Source: Xanthobacteraceae bacterium
Lineage (GTDB): Bacteria > Pseudomonadota > Alphaproteobacteria > Rhizobiales > Xanthobacteraceae
DNA length: 64,000 nucleotides
Assembly: GCA_019746135.1 (NCBI GenBank)
Contig: JAIESI010000069.1
Span: 1-64,000 of the forward strand
Reading direction: 5' to 3'
Part shown: in pieces, positions 17,613 to 26,242 of the stretch
Layout of the letters: every line of letters starts with the position of its first letter
Numbering within the stretch: position 1 is the stretch's first letter
Notes under the pieces: model-generated
What the model was told of the DNA's origin: nothing
Seen by the model: only the letters and a program-made list of their open reading frames with translations
Database searches by the model: none
Translations under genes and position numbers: made by a program

Positions 17613-19140
17613 GGGCGCCTCCCTTCGGCAGATCGAGCACATGACCGGCGTATTCGCGCGGCGGCACGCCTTCGAGCAGCCGCGCGGTCGACCGCGGAAT
17701 TTCCGTCTTGCCCATCAGGAACAGATCGACGTCGTTCGGCGGCAGCGTCTGGTCGAGCGGCGTCTTGATGACGTCGCCGGGCCGCGCCGGACGGACCAGC
17801 CGCGGCGTGACGATGATGGCGAGGTCGGTTTCGTTCTTCTGATACGACGTGCTGCGGAACAGCGCGCCGAGCACCGGAACGTCGCCGACCCAGGGAAGCT
17901 GCGAGATCGCGTTCTGGCCGCTGCTCTGCAGCAGGCCGCCGATCACGAAGCTCTGGCCGTCGCGCAGCTCGACCGTGGTCGAGGCGCGGCGCACGATCAG
18001 CGGCGGCACCGAGATGCCCGCGACCGTCACCGGGTGGCTGGTGTCGAGCTGACTGACCTCCGGCTCGATCTTGAGGTTGATCAGGCCGCCGCCGAGCACG
18101 GTCGGCGTGAAGGCAAGGCCGACGCCGTAGCGCTTGTAGTCGATGGTGACCTGGCCGAGCGCGCCGGGGACCGGCACCGGATATTCGCCGCCGGCGAGGA
18201 AACTCGCGGTGTCGCCCGACAGCGCTACGAGATTGGGCTCCGCAAGCGCACGGGCGATGCCCTTCTGCTCCAGCGCCTGGATGATCATGTCGATGTCCCG
18301 GCCGCCCATGACCATCTTCTGGACGATCACGCCGAACGGCGCAGTGCCCGAGAGCAGACCCGCGATCTCGATCGGTGAAATCCTGGCACCGGAACCCGCA
18401 ACGTTCGGACCACCTGAGGTGACGCCGGGCTGGTGGAACAGGCTCGTACCGGTCGGCGTCACCGGAAGCTGGCCCACCGGCGTGCGGTTGCCGAGGTTGT
18501 AGTTCGAATGCTGGCCGAACACGTTCCACTGCACGCCGAGATCGCGGCCCGCGGTGCGGTTGGCCTCGACGAACCGCACCTCGAGCATGACCTGCTGCGG
18601 CGACATCACACTGACGGTGTTGATCACGTCGGGACCGAACTGCTTGGCGATCACCACCGCCTTGTCGACCGTCGGGCCGTCCGGCGCGGTGCCCGAGAGC
18701 ATCAGCCGGCCGTTGACCGAACTCACCCGGAGCCTGGCATTCGGAAAGCGGCGCTGGATTTCGGTGTTGAGCAGCGAGGTGTCGTAGACCACCTCGACGT
18801 CGAACACGCCGATCAGCTTCTTGCCCTCGGCATAGGCCGACACGCGGGTGGTGCCGTTCTTCTTGCCGAGGATGGAGAGCGAGCGGTCGGTCAGCGGATT
18901 GACGTCCGCCACATCCGGGTCGCCCACCGTGAGCTCGACAAAGCTCGTGTCGGTGCGAACGTCCTCGGTCTTGCCGATATACACCGCAACCGTCGCGGTG
19001 CGCTTGGCCCCGCCGATCTGGATCGACCGCTGCGCGGCCGCTTCGCCGCAGAACGCGACGCCGAGCGCCGCAACCATCACCGCGACGATTCGCGCGCGCC
19101 AGCGCGCCGTCGCCCGTTCAGCCCCCATAACCCCACCCAT
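17590..19140 (-). CDS. cpaC: Tad pilus outer-membrane secretin CpaC/RcpA
   Basis: 516-residue secretin that forms the outer-membrane channel for the Flp pilus. The signal peptide spans about residues 1-36. A pilus-and-secretin N-terminal domain (TDTSFVELTVGDPDVADVNPLTDRSLSILGKKNGTTRV) and a BON-like segment follow. The secretin domain is at about 235-470, including the lip and barrel motifs VPVPGALGQVTIDYKRYGVGLAFTPTVL and FVIGGLLQ. The C-terminal 40 residues resemble other CpaC tails. It lies 39 bp after cpaB. Confidence 0.93.
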   Translation of the reverse strand: MGGVMGAERATARWRARIVAVMVAALGVAFCGEAAAQRSIQIGGAKRTATVAVYIGKTEDVRTDTSFVELTVGDPDVADVNPLTDRSLSILGKKNGTTRVSAYAEGKKLIGVFDVEVVYDTSLLNTEIQRRFPNARLRVSSVNGRLMLSGTAPDGPTVDKAVVIAKQFGPDVINTVSVMSPQQVMLEVRFVEANRTAGRDLGVQWNVFGQHSNYNLGNRTPVGQLPVTPTGTSLFHQPGVTSGGPNVAGSGARISPIEIAGLLSGTAPFGVIVQKMVMGGRDIDMIIQALEQKGIARALAEPNLVALSGDTASFLAGGEYPVPVPGALGQVTIDYKRYGVGLAFTPTVLGGGLINLKIEPEVSQLDTSHPVTVAGISVPPLIVRRASTTVELRDGQSFVIGGLLQSSGQNAISQLPWVGDVPVLGALFRSTSYQKNETDLAIIVTPRLVRPARPGDVIKTPLDQTLPPNDVDLFLMGKTEIPRSTARLLEGVPPREYAGHVLDLPKGGARVVSVRN

Positions 19141-19179
19141 TTTGTTTTCGCCTTCCCCGTAGCCCCTGTGATCAGCCCG

Positions 19180-20046
19180 CTACCGACCCCCGTCGGCCGC
19201 GAGCTGCAAATTCGAATTCTCGATCGGAACGCTGTATTCCTCGCGCGACGACGCGCGGCGTACCGCGACCGTCGTCATGCCGGTCACGCCCTTCTTTTCC
19301 TGCGCCGCCGGCGTGGTCGGTCCCGAGAGATCGCTGAGCGTGATGCGGCGGGTGTATTGATTGTTGGCCTCGCCGGCCTTGCGCAGCATCAGCGACAGGG
19401 TGCCGACGGAGGCAGCCAGCGACAGCTTCTGCCCGCCACCCGCGTCGACTTCGAGCGTGACCGCCTTGACCACGGCGGGCTTCTCGAACCGCTCGTCGGC
19501 GATCTGATCGACGGCGAGCACGCGCACGTATTGCAGCACGACCTCCGACGTGGCGTTGCCTTTGTCGATCTGGCGCGTCAGCGACACGTCGACATGATCG
19601 CCCGGCAGCACGAAGCCGCCGACACCGTCCACGTCGTTGACGCGGATCGTGACGGCCTTGAGCCCGTCGCGGATCATCGCCGACAGCGTGGCGCGCTGGC
19701 CCGGCCCGGTCATCTTCGAGGCCAGCACCGGCTCGTTCGGCTCGACCGCCGCGAGCGCGACACGCTTGCCGCTGGCGAGAATTTCATCGGCCTTGGCGAA
19801 CGAGCCCGCGGGCAGCGACGCCTCGGGCCACGCCACCTCGCGCAGATGATCGCGCGTGACCTCGTTGCCGAAGCGCAGCGGCTTTGCCGCAACCACGATC
19901 GTGCGCGTCGAGACCGGCTTCTTGTTGGCCTCAAGGCTCTTCATCCGCTGCTCGGCAGCGCTGTTGAGCCAGGTCTGCGCGACGAAGACCGCCAGCAGGC
20001 CGAACATCACGGCAAAGGCGATCATCACGATGGTGCTTTTACGCAC
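19180..20046 (-). CDS. cpaB: Tad pilus assembly protein CpaB/RcpC
   Basis: 288 residues, with one N-terminal membrane anchor (VMIAFAVMFGLLAVFVAQTWL), a SAF domain at about 50-115 (VAAKPLRFGNEVTRDHLREVAWP) and an RcpC-type domain behind it. CpaB is a periplasmic partner of the secretin. The GTG start at 20046 has GGGGA 7 nt upstream. It is the first gene of the visible operon: the 288 bp upstream hold no pilin, peptidase or TadE gene. Confidence 0.9.
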   Translation of the reverse strand: MRKSTIVMIAFAVMFGLLAVFVAQTWLNSAAEQRMKSLEANKKPVSTRTIVVAAKPLRFGNEVTRDHLREVAWPEASLPAGSFAKADEILASGKRVALAAVEPNEPVLASKMTGPGQRATLSAMIRDGLKAVTIRVNDVDGVGGFVLPGDHVDVSLTRQIDKGNATSEVVLQYVRVLAVDQIADERFEKPAVVKAVTLEVDAGGGQKLSLAASVGTLSLMLRKAGEANNQYTRRITLSDLSGPTTPAAQEKKGVTGMTTVAVRRASSREEYSVPIENSNLQLAADGGR

Positions 20047-20334
20047 GTCACTGTCCCCGAAAGACGCCGGTGTTCTTGCGTTCTTGTCGGAGCGAATATC
20101 GAAGGCCGGTGGTATCGGATTGGTGAAATGAATTCCGCAAATCCGGCTATGCTGAAGATTGGTTGAAGCGGTATTGTTTATGAAATCTGAGAGCGCGAAT
20201 TTGCATTTGAATCGAATGCCTGGCGCGCGCAGAAACGATAAACCTTAATCGATTTTCCGCGCCTGTCGCGCTTCCTCGCGCGGCGCGCCATATGGCTAAT
20301 TCCCGTTAAGCACGACCCCCCGGGTTGGAGTGCG
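20047..20334. other. Promoter region of the Tad operon, no gene seen
   Basis: The region lies between the cpaB start and the 3' end of the M24 gene. I searched all frames for a short Flp pilin (hydrophobic, about 60 residues) and saw none. The middle (20150-20260) is AT-richer than its surroundings and probably carries the cpaB promoter. No strong palindrome stands out. Confidence 0.5.
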
Positions 20335-21513
20335 TCAGAGGCGAGCGAACCCGCGCGGGAATTGCTGCAGGCTCTCGACGCCGCTTTCGGTGATCAGCAC
20401 AAGCTGTCCGGTCTGCACGCCGGCCTTGCGGTCGCGCGTCACCACGTTGGGCTGCACCACCACGGTCTGCCCCGCCTGGAACGGCTCCTCGGGCACCGGC
20501 CCGGCGGGGCGGCTCTTCGAACCCAAAATCGGCCGCAGGTAGCCGCCGCCGTAGCCGTGCAGCAGGTCGTCGATGATGGTGAAGCCGGCGTCCTCGATCG
20601 CATGCGACGCGTCGATCACCTGCGCCGGCGTGGCCCCGGCCTTCAGCACCTTCAGAATGGAATCGAGCGCGGCATCCGCCGCTTCGTGCAGCGCGCGATA
20701 GAGCGGCGTCGGCGGCTCGCCGACCGTGAAGCTGCGCAGCACCTGCCCGCCATAGTCGAAGAAATGCGCGGTGATCTCGGAGACCACCACGTCGCCGTTC
20801 TGCACCTTGCGGGTGGACGGATATTGCCGCGGCACCGCGATCTCGGAATCGTGCATCGAGGTCGTGCCGATGTAGTGGATGCCGGTGCCGCCGCCCTCGG
20901 ACACGTAAGCGCGCTCGATGGCGTCGCCGAGCTGCCGCTCGTTGACGCCCGGCCGGATCGCGTCGCGCAGCGCCGCCATTCCGGCGTCGCTCATGGCCGC
21001 GCCGATCCGCAGCCAGTCGAGCTCCTCGGCCGACTTCACGGCGCGCAGCCGCTGGTAGACGCGGTTGAGGCTGATGATCTTGCCGAATTTGGCCGCGAGC
21101 ACCGCGTGCTGCTCGAACGGCATCTGGCCCATGACCGCGACGCGATCGGCCTTCGCGCCGCGCCGTTCCAGCACCTCGATAACCTTGCGGACCGACGCCT
21201 CGCCGCCCCATTCGACGATCTCGGCGTCCGCGGCGAACTTGCGCGCCAGCGGCGCGTGATTGACCCACTGCACGAACAGCGCATCGGGCAGGCCCGGCGA
21301 AAACACGCCGAGCGCTTCGGTGGTCACCGGCCACTGCGTCAGCCACTGCACCGCGGAACCGGCGCGGTTGTAGCCGCAGAACACCAGGTGGTCCGCGCCT
21401 GCTTTGGTCATTTCCGCGGCAACAAGATCGCGGCGGCGCGCCATCTCGGCGGCAGAGAAGCGCGGGATGTCGGTTTCGAGGAGCGAGCGGAGATGGGCAG
21501 GAAGAGGAATCAT
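20335..21513 (-). CDS. M24-family (creatinase-like) protein
   Basis: 392 residues with the creatinase N-terminal domain (about 1-150) and the pita-bread fold of M24 peptidases. The start ATG 21513 has GAGGG 5 nt upstream. In metal-dependent aminopeptidases the five ligands are Asp, Asp, His, Glu, Glu. Aligning conserved blocks, the first Asp position holds Glu (VSEITAHFF), the second holds Gln (YGGQVLRSF), and both Glu positions hold Gln (VVVQPNVV, VQTGQLVL). Only the His of LLHGYGGGY is kept. The protein is therefore unlikely to be an Xaa-Pro peptidase. It fits better with metal-free members such as creatinase (hydrolysis of creatine to sarcosine and urea) or another C-N hydrolase. The actual substrate is not known. 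Confidence 0.82.
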   Translation of the reverse strand: MIPLPAHLRSLLETDIPRFSAAEMARRRDLVAAEMTKAGADHLVFCGYNRAGSAVQWLTQWPVTTEALGVFSPGLPDALFVQWVNHAPLARKFAADAEIVEWGGEASVRKVIEVLERRGAKADRVAVMGQMPFEQHAVLAAKFGKIISLNRVYQRLRAVKSAEELDWLRIGAAMSDAGMAALRDAIRPGVNERQLGDAIERAYVSEGGGTGIHYIGTTSMHDSEIAVPRQYPSTRKVQNGDVVVSEITAHFFDYGGQVLRSFTVGEPPTPLYRALHEAADAALDSILKVLKAGATPAQVIDASHAIEDAGFTIIDDLLHGYGGGYLRPILGSKSRPAGPVPEEPFQAGQTVVVQPNVVTRDRKAGVQTGQLVLITESGVESLQQFPRGFARL

Positions 21514-21522
21514 GGGAACCCT

Positions 21523-21689
21523 CGTGTCCCGGGCGCGGTGCAACACGAAGTGTTGCGCCGCAGACCCGGGACCCCGGTTTGGTCGAAGCGGAAAGAAAGC
21601 TGGGCCCCGGCTCTGCGGCGCCATAGCGCGACGAAGACGCGCGTAAACGCGCTTATGGCTATCGCGCTGCGCCGCGTCCGGGGCACGAG
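21523..21689. repeat. Family A intergenic palindromic repeat with nested element N
   Basis: The repeat lies just upstream of the M24 gene and is bounded by CGTGTCCCGGG and its near complement TCCGGGGCACGAG. Inside are further complements built on GGACCCCGG and CCGGGGTCCCGG. A 38 bp nested palindrome occupies 21621-21658. The same composite occurs at 35557-35732 and, without the nested part, at 62118-62232. Confidence 0.85.
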
Positions 21690-21710
21690 ACCGTCACTTG
21701 TTCGCGACCG

Positions 21711-22172
21711 TCACTTGTTTGCCGCCTTCGGCAGCGCGACGATCATGTCGAGCTCGATGCGCGCGCCCGGCGAGGAGAGCTGGTTGATGCAGACCGTGGT
21801 GCTCGCCGGCAGCCAGTCGCCGAAATAGGCGTGCATGGTCTTGTGCATGGCATCGGCCTCACGGAAGTCGGTGAGGTACTTCGTCACCTTGATCACGTCC
21901 CGCCAGCTCGCGCCGACGCTGTCGAGGATCGACTTGATCGCCTCCATCGCGTTCTTCGTCTGCTCCTCGATCGAATGCGGATGGATGTGCTCGTGATCCT
22001 GATGCGGATGGTTGTGATAAAGCGGCGACGCGGTCGCGCCCGACAGGAACATGAGGTCGCAGGCGCCGACGATCTTGATCGCCGGGGCGTACGGCATCTT
22101 GTGCGCCTGCGACGGATCGGGATGGACGGCTTCGAGCTTGAAGGCGGACTGCGGCTTGGCGTTGACGTTCAT
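21711..22172 (-). CDS. RidA/YjgF-family protein with His-rich insert
   Basis: 153-residue RidA-superfamily protein. Typical members deaminate reactive imines; subgroups act in aromatic or pyrimidine catabolism. The domain runs from IKIVGACDLMFLSGATA to ARIELDMIVALP. An insert around residues 51-68 is unusually rich in His (HNHPHQDHEHIHPH), which suggests metal binding and is not a RidA hallmark. The Arg expected of true RidA lies in the C-terminal ARIELDM motif. The ATG at 22172 has GGAGG 6 nt upstream. Confidence 0.83.
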   Translation of the reverse strand: MNVNAKPQSAFKLEAVHPDPSQAHKMPYAPAIKIVGACDLMFLSGATASPLYHNHPHQDHEHIHPHSIEEQTKNAMEAIKSILDSVGASWRDVIKVTKYLTDFREADAMHKTMHAYFGDWLPASTTVCINQLSSPGARIELDMIVALPKAANK

Positions 22173-22241
22173 GGCGTACCTCCGTGGTTGCGGCGAGCCT
22201 AGCAACTCCACAGAGTGGCATGAAGCCTGCTGTCCGCCACG

Positions 22242-22347
22242 GTCATTCCGGGGCGCGCCGGCAGGCGCGAGCCCGGAATCCAGACGCAAACGCTGCCCTC
22301 CGAACTGGATTCCGGGCTCGCGAGCTTCGCTCGCGCCCCGGAATGAC
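22242..22347. repeat. Family B intergenic palindromic repeat
   Basis: Perfect 16 bp arms GTCATTCCGGGGCGCG (22242-22257) and CGCGCCCCGGAATGAC (22332-22347) enclose a second perfect pair GAGCCCGGAATCCAG (22269-22283) and CTGGATTCCGGGCTC (22305-22319). It lies upstream of ridA and downstream of aas. A shorter relative is at 50551-50610. The transcript of either strand would fold into a long hairpin. Confidence 0.9.
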
Positions 22348-22356
22348 GGCGGTGGC

Positions 22357-25300
22357 CTACGCCACCACCGCGGCCTGCGGTGCGGGAGCGGCGGCGAACC
22401 GCTCCTTGATGAGCTTCGTCACCGACACGTTGTCGATCTTGCCGGTGCCGAGCAGCGGCAGCTTCTCGACATAGACGATCTCCGCCGGCACCATCAGCTC
22501 GGTTGCGCCGTGCGAGCGGGCAAACGCCTGGAATTCGCTGCGCGACGGGTCCTTCTGCTGCGTCACCATGATCAGCCGCTCGCCCTTGCGCGCATCCGGC
22601 ACCGAGGCCACGGCCGAGAGCGCGTCGGGCCAGAGCTCGCTCGCCAGCGCCTCGACCGCGGCAAACGAGATCATCTCGCCGGCGATCTTGGCGAAGCGCT
22701 TGGCGCGGCCTTTGATGGCAATGAAGCCCTGCTGGTCGATGGTAACGATGTCGCCGGTGTCGTGCCACCCGCCGGGCGGCGGCTCAAGCACGCCGGGGTT
22801 CTCGACCCGCAGATAGCCGAGCATCACGTTCGGGCCTTTCACGAACAGCCGGCCGCCCTCGTCGACGCCCTCGACCTTCTCCAGCCGCGCCTCCATGCCC
22901 GGCAGCATCCGGCCGACGGTGCCGAACCTGTTGAACATCGGCGTGTTGAGCGCGAGCGCCGGCGCGGTCTCCGTCACGCCGTAGCCTTCGAGGATGCGCA
23001 GCCCGAATTTTTCCAGATAGGTACGCCGCGTGGTTTCCTTCACCGGCTCGGCGCCGGCGAGGATATAGCGCAGCGAGCGGAAGTCGTAGGCGTGCGCGGC
23101 GCGCGCATAGCCGGCCAGGAACGTGTCGGTGCCGAACATGATCGTCGCGTTGGTGCCGTAGATCAGCTCCGGCACAATGCGGTAGTGCAGCGGCGATGGA
23201 TAAAGATAGATCCGCACGCCGGACACGAGCGGCAGCACCAGGCCGACCGTGAGCCCGAACGAGTGGAACACCGGCAGCACGTTGAACACCTTGTCCTGCC
23301 GGCCGAAGTCGATGCGGGCGGCCGCCTGCGCGGCATTCGCCAGCATGTTGCGGTGGGACAGCACCACACCCTTCGGCGTGCCCTCGGAGCCCGAGGTGAA
23401 CAGGATCGCGGCCCAGTCGCCGGGCTTGCGTTCGACCAGGAGCTTCTTCGCGTTCCAGAGCCCGCGCAGCTTGTCGCCGAGCGTAATCGTCGGCCGCACG
23501 TCCTCGAGGTAGACGATCTTGATGGTCGGCGAGAGGCCGGCGATCAGCGGCTCGAGCCGGCCTTTCTCGACGAACGCGCGGGAGGTGACGATGGTGTCGA
23601 CCTGCGACGCCTTGCAGGCGGCCAGCACATTGGCGACGCCCGCGGTGAAGTTGATCATCGCCGGCACGCGGCCCGCCGACATCAGCGCGATCAGCGTCAC
23701 CGCCGCACCGTTGGCGTTCGGCAGCATCAGGCCGATCGGCTTGCCCTCGGGCGCGAGCGGCATCAGCTTCTCGCCGAGGATGCGCGCGCCGAGGAGCAAC
23801 TTGCGATAGCTCAAGGTGCCGGTGACCGGGTCCTCGACCGCGACGCGGCTCATGCCGTGGATTTCCGCGGCCTCGATCAACGCCTCGGGCACCGTCCGCT
23901 CGATCGAGGTGGTGCGGTAGACGAGGTTCGACATGATCTCGTAGAGCGCCGCGCCCGCGGCCATGCGGCGGTGCTTGCCCTTGAGCGCCGGATCGACCGA
24001 GAGCTTGACCGGCTCGAGCACGGTCACCGTGACCTTGGGGAACCAGCGGCGGCGCACCTGCGCCTTCGACAGCCGCGTGAACGGCGTGGCGTCGAGCCCT
24101 TCGAGCCGCACCGGCACGACGAACGCATCGGTCTTGTCGGCAATCAGTCCCGCGCCGTCATAGACCTTCATCAGGCTGCCGGTGACGGTGAGCCGGCCTT
24201 CCGGGAAGATGATCAGCGGCTCGCCGCCCTTCACGGCGTTGATCAGCGTGCGCGTCGCCATCGGCTTGGTCGGGTCGAGCGGCATGGCGCGGGTGAAGCG
24301 CAGGAACGGCTTCACCCACCAGTTCTGCGCCATGGCACTGTCGATCGCGAACACCGGATCCTTCGGCAAGAGCGACAGCGCCAGCGCCGCGTCGAGGAAG
24401 CTCGTGTGGTTGAGCGCGATGATCGGGTTGTGTCCCGCGTGGAGCAGGTTGTCGACGCCCTTGATCTCGACGCGATAGAACGCGCGGAACACGATCGACA
24501 GGAAGTCCATCATCGGGTTCGCGGGCATGGTCCGTCCGATCAGGATCGCGACCGCGAGCGTGCAGAGCCCGACCAGCAGGCAGACGCCCGGCGCGGTAAG
24601 TTGAAACAGGAACTGCAGCAGCGCCACCACGACCGTGCCGCCGACCATGAAGGCGGCGTTGAGCACGTTGACCGCGGCGATGACGCGGGCGCGGCGGTCG
24701 GCACCAGCCCAGGCCTGCACGGCGGCAAACGTCGGGACGATGTAGAGGCCGCCGGAGATCGCAAGGCCGGCAAGATCGATCGCCATGCGGATGCCCTGCG
24801 CCGAGGAGAACACGGCGCTGACGCCGACTTGCTCGAGCTTGAGCGGCATGCCCCAGGTGGCCCAACCGAGATCGAGAGCGAACAGGGAAAGGCCCACGGC
24901 GCCGATGAGCGTGGGCAGGATGACGATCCGGCCGGAGGCGAGCCAGGCCGCGAGACCCGATCCGACCGCCACGGCCACCGAGAACACGGCGAGATAGATG
25001 GTGACGACGTCCTCGTTGCCGCCGAGTGTTTTCTTGACCAGCGTCGGCATCAGCGCCAGCACCACCGCGCCGACCAGCCAGAACCAGCTCGTCACCAGCG
25101 CGCCCCACCAAAGCCTCCGGTCGCTGCGCAGATGATTGATCAGCTCGACGGTCGAGCTCGCGATATTCTTGGAGATCACCAGGTCCGGCGCGCCGGAGCC
25201 GACCTTGGGGATGAGCAGGCTCGAGCCCCAGCACAGCAGTGCGAAGACGATCATCAGACCGGCAAACGACGCCGGATCGCCGCCGTCTTTCGCGGCAAGG

Positions 25301-25779
25301 CCGCCGACGATGGTGCCGAGCAGGATCGCCAGGAAGGTCGCGCCCTCAACCAGCGCGTTGGCCTTCGGCAGCTCCGAGCGCTGCAGCAGGTCGGGCAGGA
25401 TGCCGTATTTGATCGGGCCGAACAGCGAGCCGATCACACCGAAGCCGAACAGCGCCACGAACAGGATCGGCACCGAATGGGTAACGAAGCCGATGACCGC
25501 AAGCAGCGCGACGCCGATCTCGGCGAGCTTCAGGCGCTGGGCAATGGTCGCCTTGTCGAAGCGGTCGGCGATCTGGCCGCCGAGCGCGGAGAGGAAGAAA
25601 TAGGGCGCGATGAACACCGCGGCGGCGAGCTGGGTGAGCGGATCGGCGAGGCTGCCGCCGATATGGAACACGATCAGGAAGGCCAGCGCGTTCTTCAGGA
25701 AGTTGTCGCTGAACGCCGAGAAGAACTGGCACCAGAACAGCGGCGCGAAACGCCGGGACGTCATGAGCGGGGTGGACAT
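22357..25779 (-). CDS. aas: Fused MFS/acyltransferase/acyl-ACP synthetase (Aas-LplT type)
   Basis: The 1140-residue protein joins three activities of lysophospholipid repair. Residues 1-410 are a 12-segment MFS lysophospholipid flippase (LplT-like). Residues 430-620 are a PlsC acyltransferase with NHTSFLDA (H-x4-D) and FPEGRL. Residues 645-1130 are an AMP-binding ligase with FTSGSEGTPKG and EGYGVTETAPA. In E. coli the same jobs are done by the neighbouring genes lplT and aas. It should take up lysophosphatidylethanolamine and re-acylate it with fatty acid activated on acyl carrier protein. It ends 10 bp from repeat B. Single-chain fusions of this kind are known in rhizobia. Confidence 0.9.
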   Translation of the reverse strand: MSTPLMTSRRFAPLFWCQFFSAFSDNFLKNALAFLIVFHIGGSLADPLTQLAAAVFIAPYFFLSALGGQIADRFDKATIAQRLKLAEIGVALLAVIGFVTHSVPILFVALFGFGVIGSLFGPIKYGILPDLLQRSELPKANALVEGATFLAILLGTIVGGLAAKDGGDPASFAGLMIVFALLCWGSSLLIPKVGSGAPDLVISKNIASSTVELINHLRSDRRLWWGALVTSWFWLVGAVVLALMPTLVKKTLGGNEDVVTIYLAVFSVAVAVGSGLAAWLASGRIVILPTLIGAVGLSLFALDLGWATWGMPLKLEQVGVSAVFSSAQGIRMAIDLAGLAISGGLYIVPTFAAVQAWAGADRRARVIAAVNVLNAAFMVGGTVVVALLQFLFQLTAPGVCLLVGLCTLAVAILIGRTMPANPMMDFLSIVFRAFYRVEIKGVDNLLHAGHNPIIALNHTSFLDAALALSLLPKDPVFAIDSAMAQNWWVKPFLRFTRAMPLDPTKPMATRTLINAVKGGEPLIIFPEGRLTVTGSLMKVYDGAGLIADKTDAFVVPVRLEGLDATPFTRLSKAQVRRRWFPKVTVTVLEPVKLSVDPALKGKHRRMAAGAALYEIMSNLVYRTTSIERTVPEALIEAAEIHGMSRVAVEDPVTGTLSYRKLLLGARILGEKLMPLAPEGKPIGLMLPNANGAAVTLIALMSAGRVPAMINFTAGVANVLAACKASQVDTIVTSRAFVEKGRLEPLIAGLSPTIKIVYLEDVRPTITLGDKLRGLWNAKKLLVERKPGDWAAILFTSGSEGTPKGVVLSHRNMLANAAQAAARIDFGRQDKVFNVLPVFHSFGLTVGLVLPLVSGVRIYLYPSPLHYRIVPELIYGTNATIMFGTDTFLAGYARAAHAYDFRSLRYILAGAEPVKETTRRTYLEKFGLRILEGYGVTETAPALALNTPMFNRFGTVGRMLPGMEARLEKVEGVDEGGRLFVKGPNVMLGYLRVENPGVLEPPPGGWHDTGDIVTIDQQGFIAIKGRAKRFAKIAGEMISFAAVEALASELWPDALSAVASVPDARKGERLIMVTQQKDPSRSEFQAFARSHGATELMVPAEIVYVEKLPLLGTGKIDNVSVTKLIKERFAAAPAPQAAVVA

Positions 25780-25923
25780 CGGACAGGTCCTCGAATTCGC
25801 GCTTCGGTTCGGTCGGGCCCCGGGGCCGGTCGGTCCCGGGGGAGTTTAGGCGAGGCGTGCAACCGCGTCAGCGGGTACCGCGGTGCGGTTAAGCTGGGGT
25901 TGCTGCCTGCGGATGCTGCTTAT

Positions 25924-25959
25924 GGTTGCCTGTTACGGTTGCCTGTTACGGCTGCCTGG
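25924..25959. repeat. 13 bp tandem repeat at the end of the yiaAB-like gene
   Basis: GGTTGCCTGTTAC occurs twice head to tail (25924-25936, 25937-25949), followed by a degenerate third copy. The second copy contains the stop codon of the minus-strand gene (25946-25948). Copy-number change would leave the coding end intact in the outer copies. It is probably a slippage product with no known role. Confidence 0.7.
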
Positions 25960-26242
25960 GCGATGCGCCCTGGTCGATGCCCATCAGCAGGCGCTCGGCC
26001 TTGGCATCCTCGATCCGGTTCACGAGCTTGCCGCTCTCGTGCACGTCGCGGATGGTCTTGGTCATGGTGATGCAGGACTGGATGATCATGACAATGCCCA
26101 TGGCGAAGTAGCCCTTGATCCAGATGTCGAGCGGCATCAGCGCGATGCCTGCGCCGACCATGAGGACGGAACCGATGAAGGTGGCGTAGGTGAAGGTGAC
26201 CCAGCTTGAAGTATGAGTGTGTTGGGCGGCTTGCGGGTTCAT
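25946..26242 (-). CDS. YiaA/YiaB-family inner membrane protein
   Basis: Small 98-residue protein with two membrane helices (TYATFIGSVLMVGAGIALMPL and YFAMGIVMIIQSCITMTKTIRD), matching the YiaAB domain. The ATG overlaps the pspA-like stop (26239-26242), so the two genes are translationally coupled. Function in this family is poorly known. Pairing with a PspA homologue under a TetR repressor suggests a membrane-stress module. Confidence 0.85.
   Translation of the reverse strand: MNPQAAQHTHTSSWVTFTYATFIGSVLMVGAGIALMPLDIWIKGYFAMGIVMIIQSCITMTKTIRDVHESGKLVNRIEDAKAERLLMGIDQGASPRQP

Noticed and set aside
22051-26070. A 1339-codon + strand frame opposite aas
   Set aside because: Composition is Arg/His/Asp/Gln-rich with no domain. 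It is a shadow of the aas coding strand.
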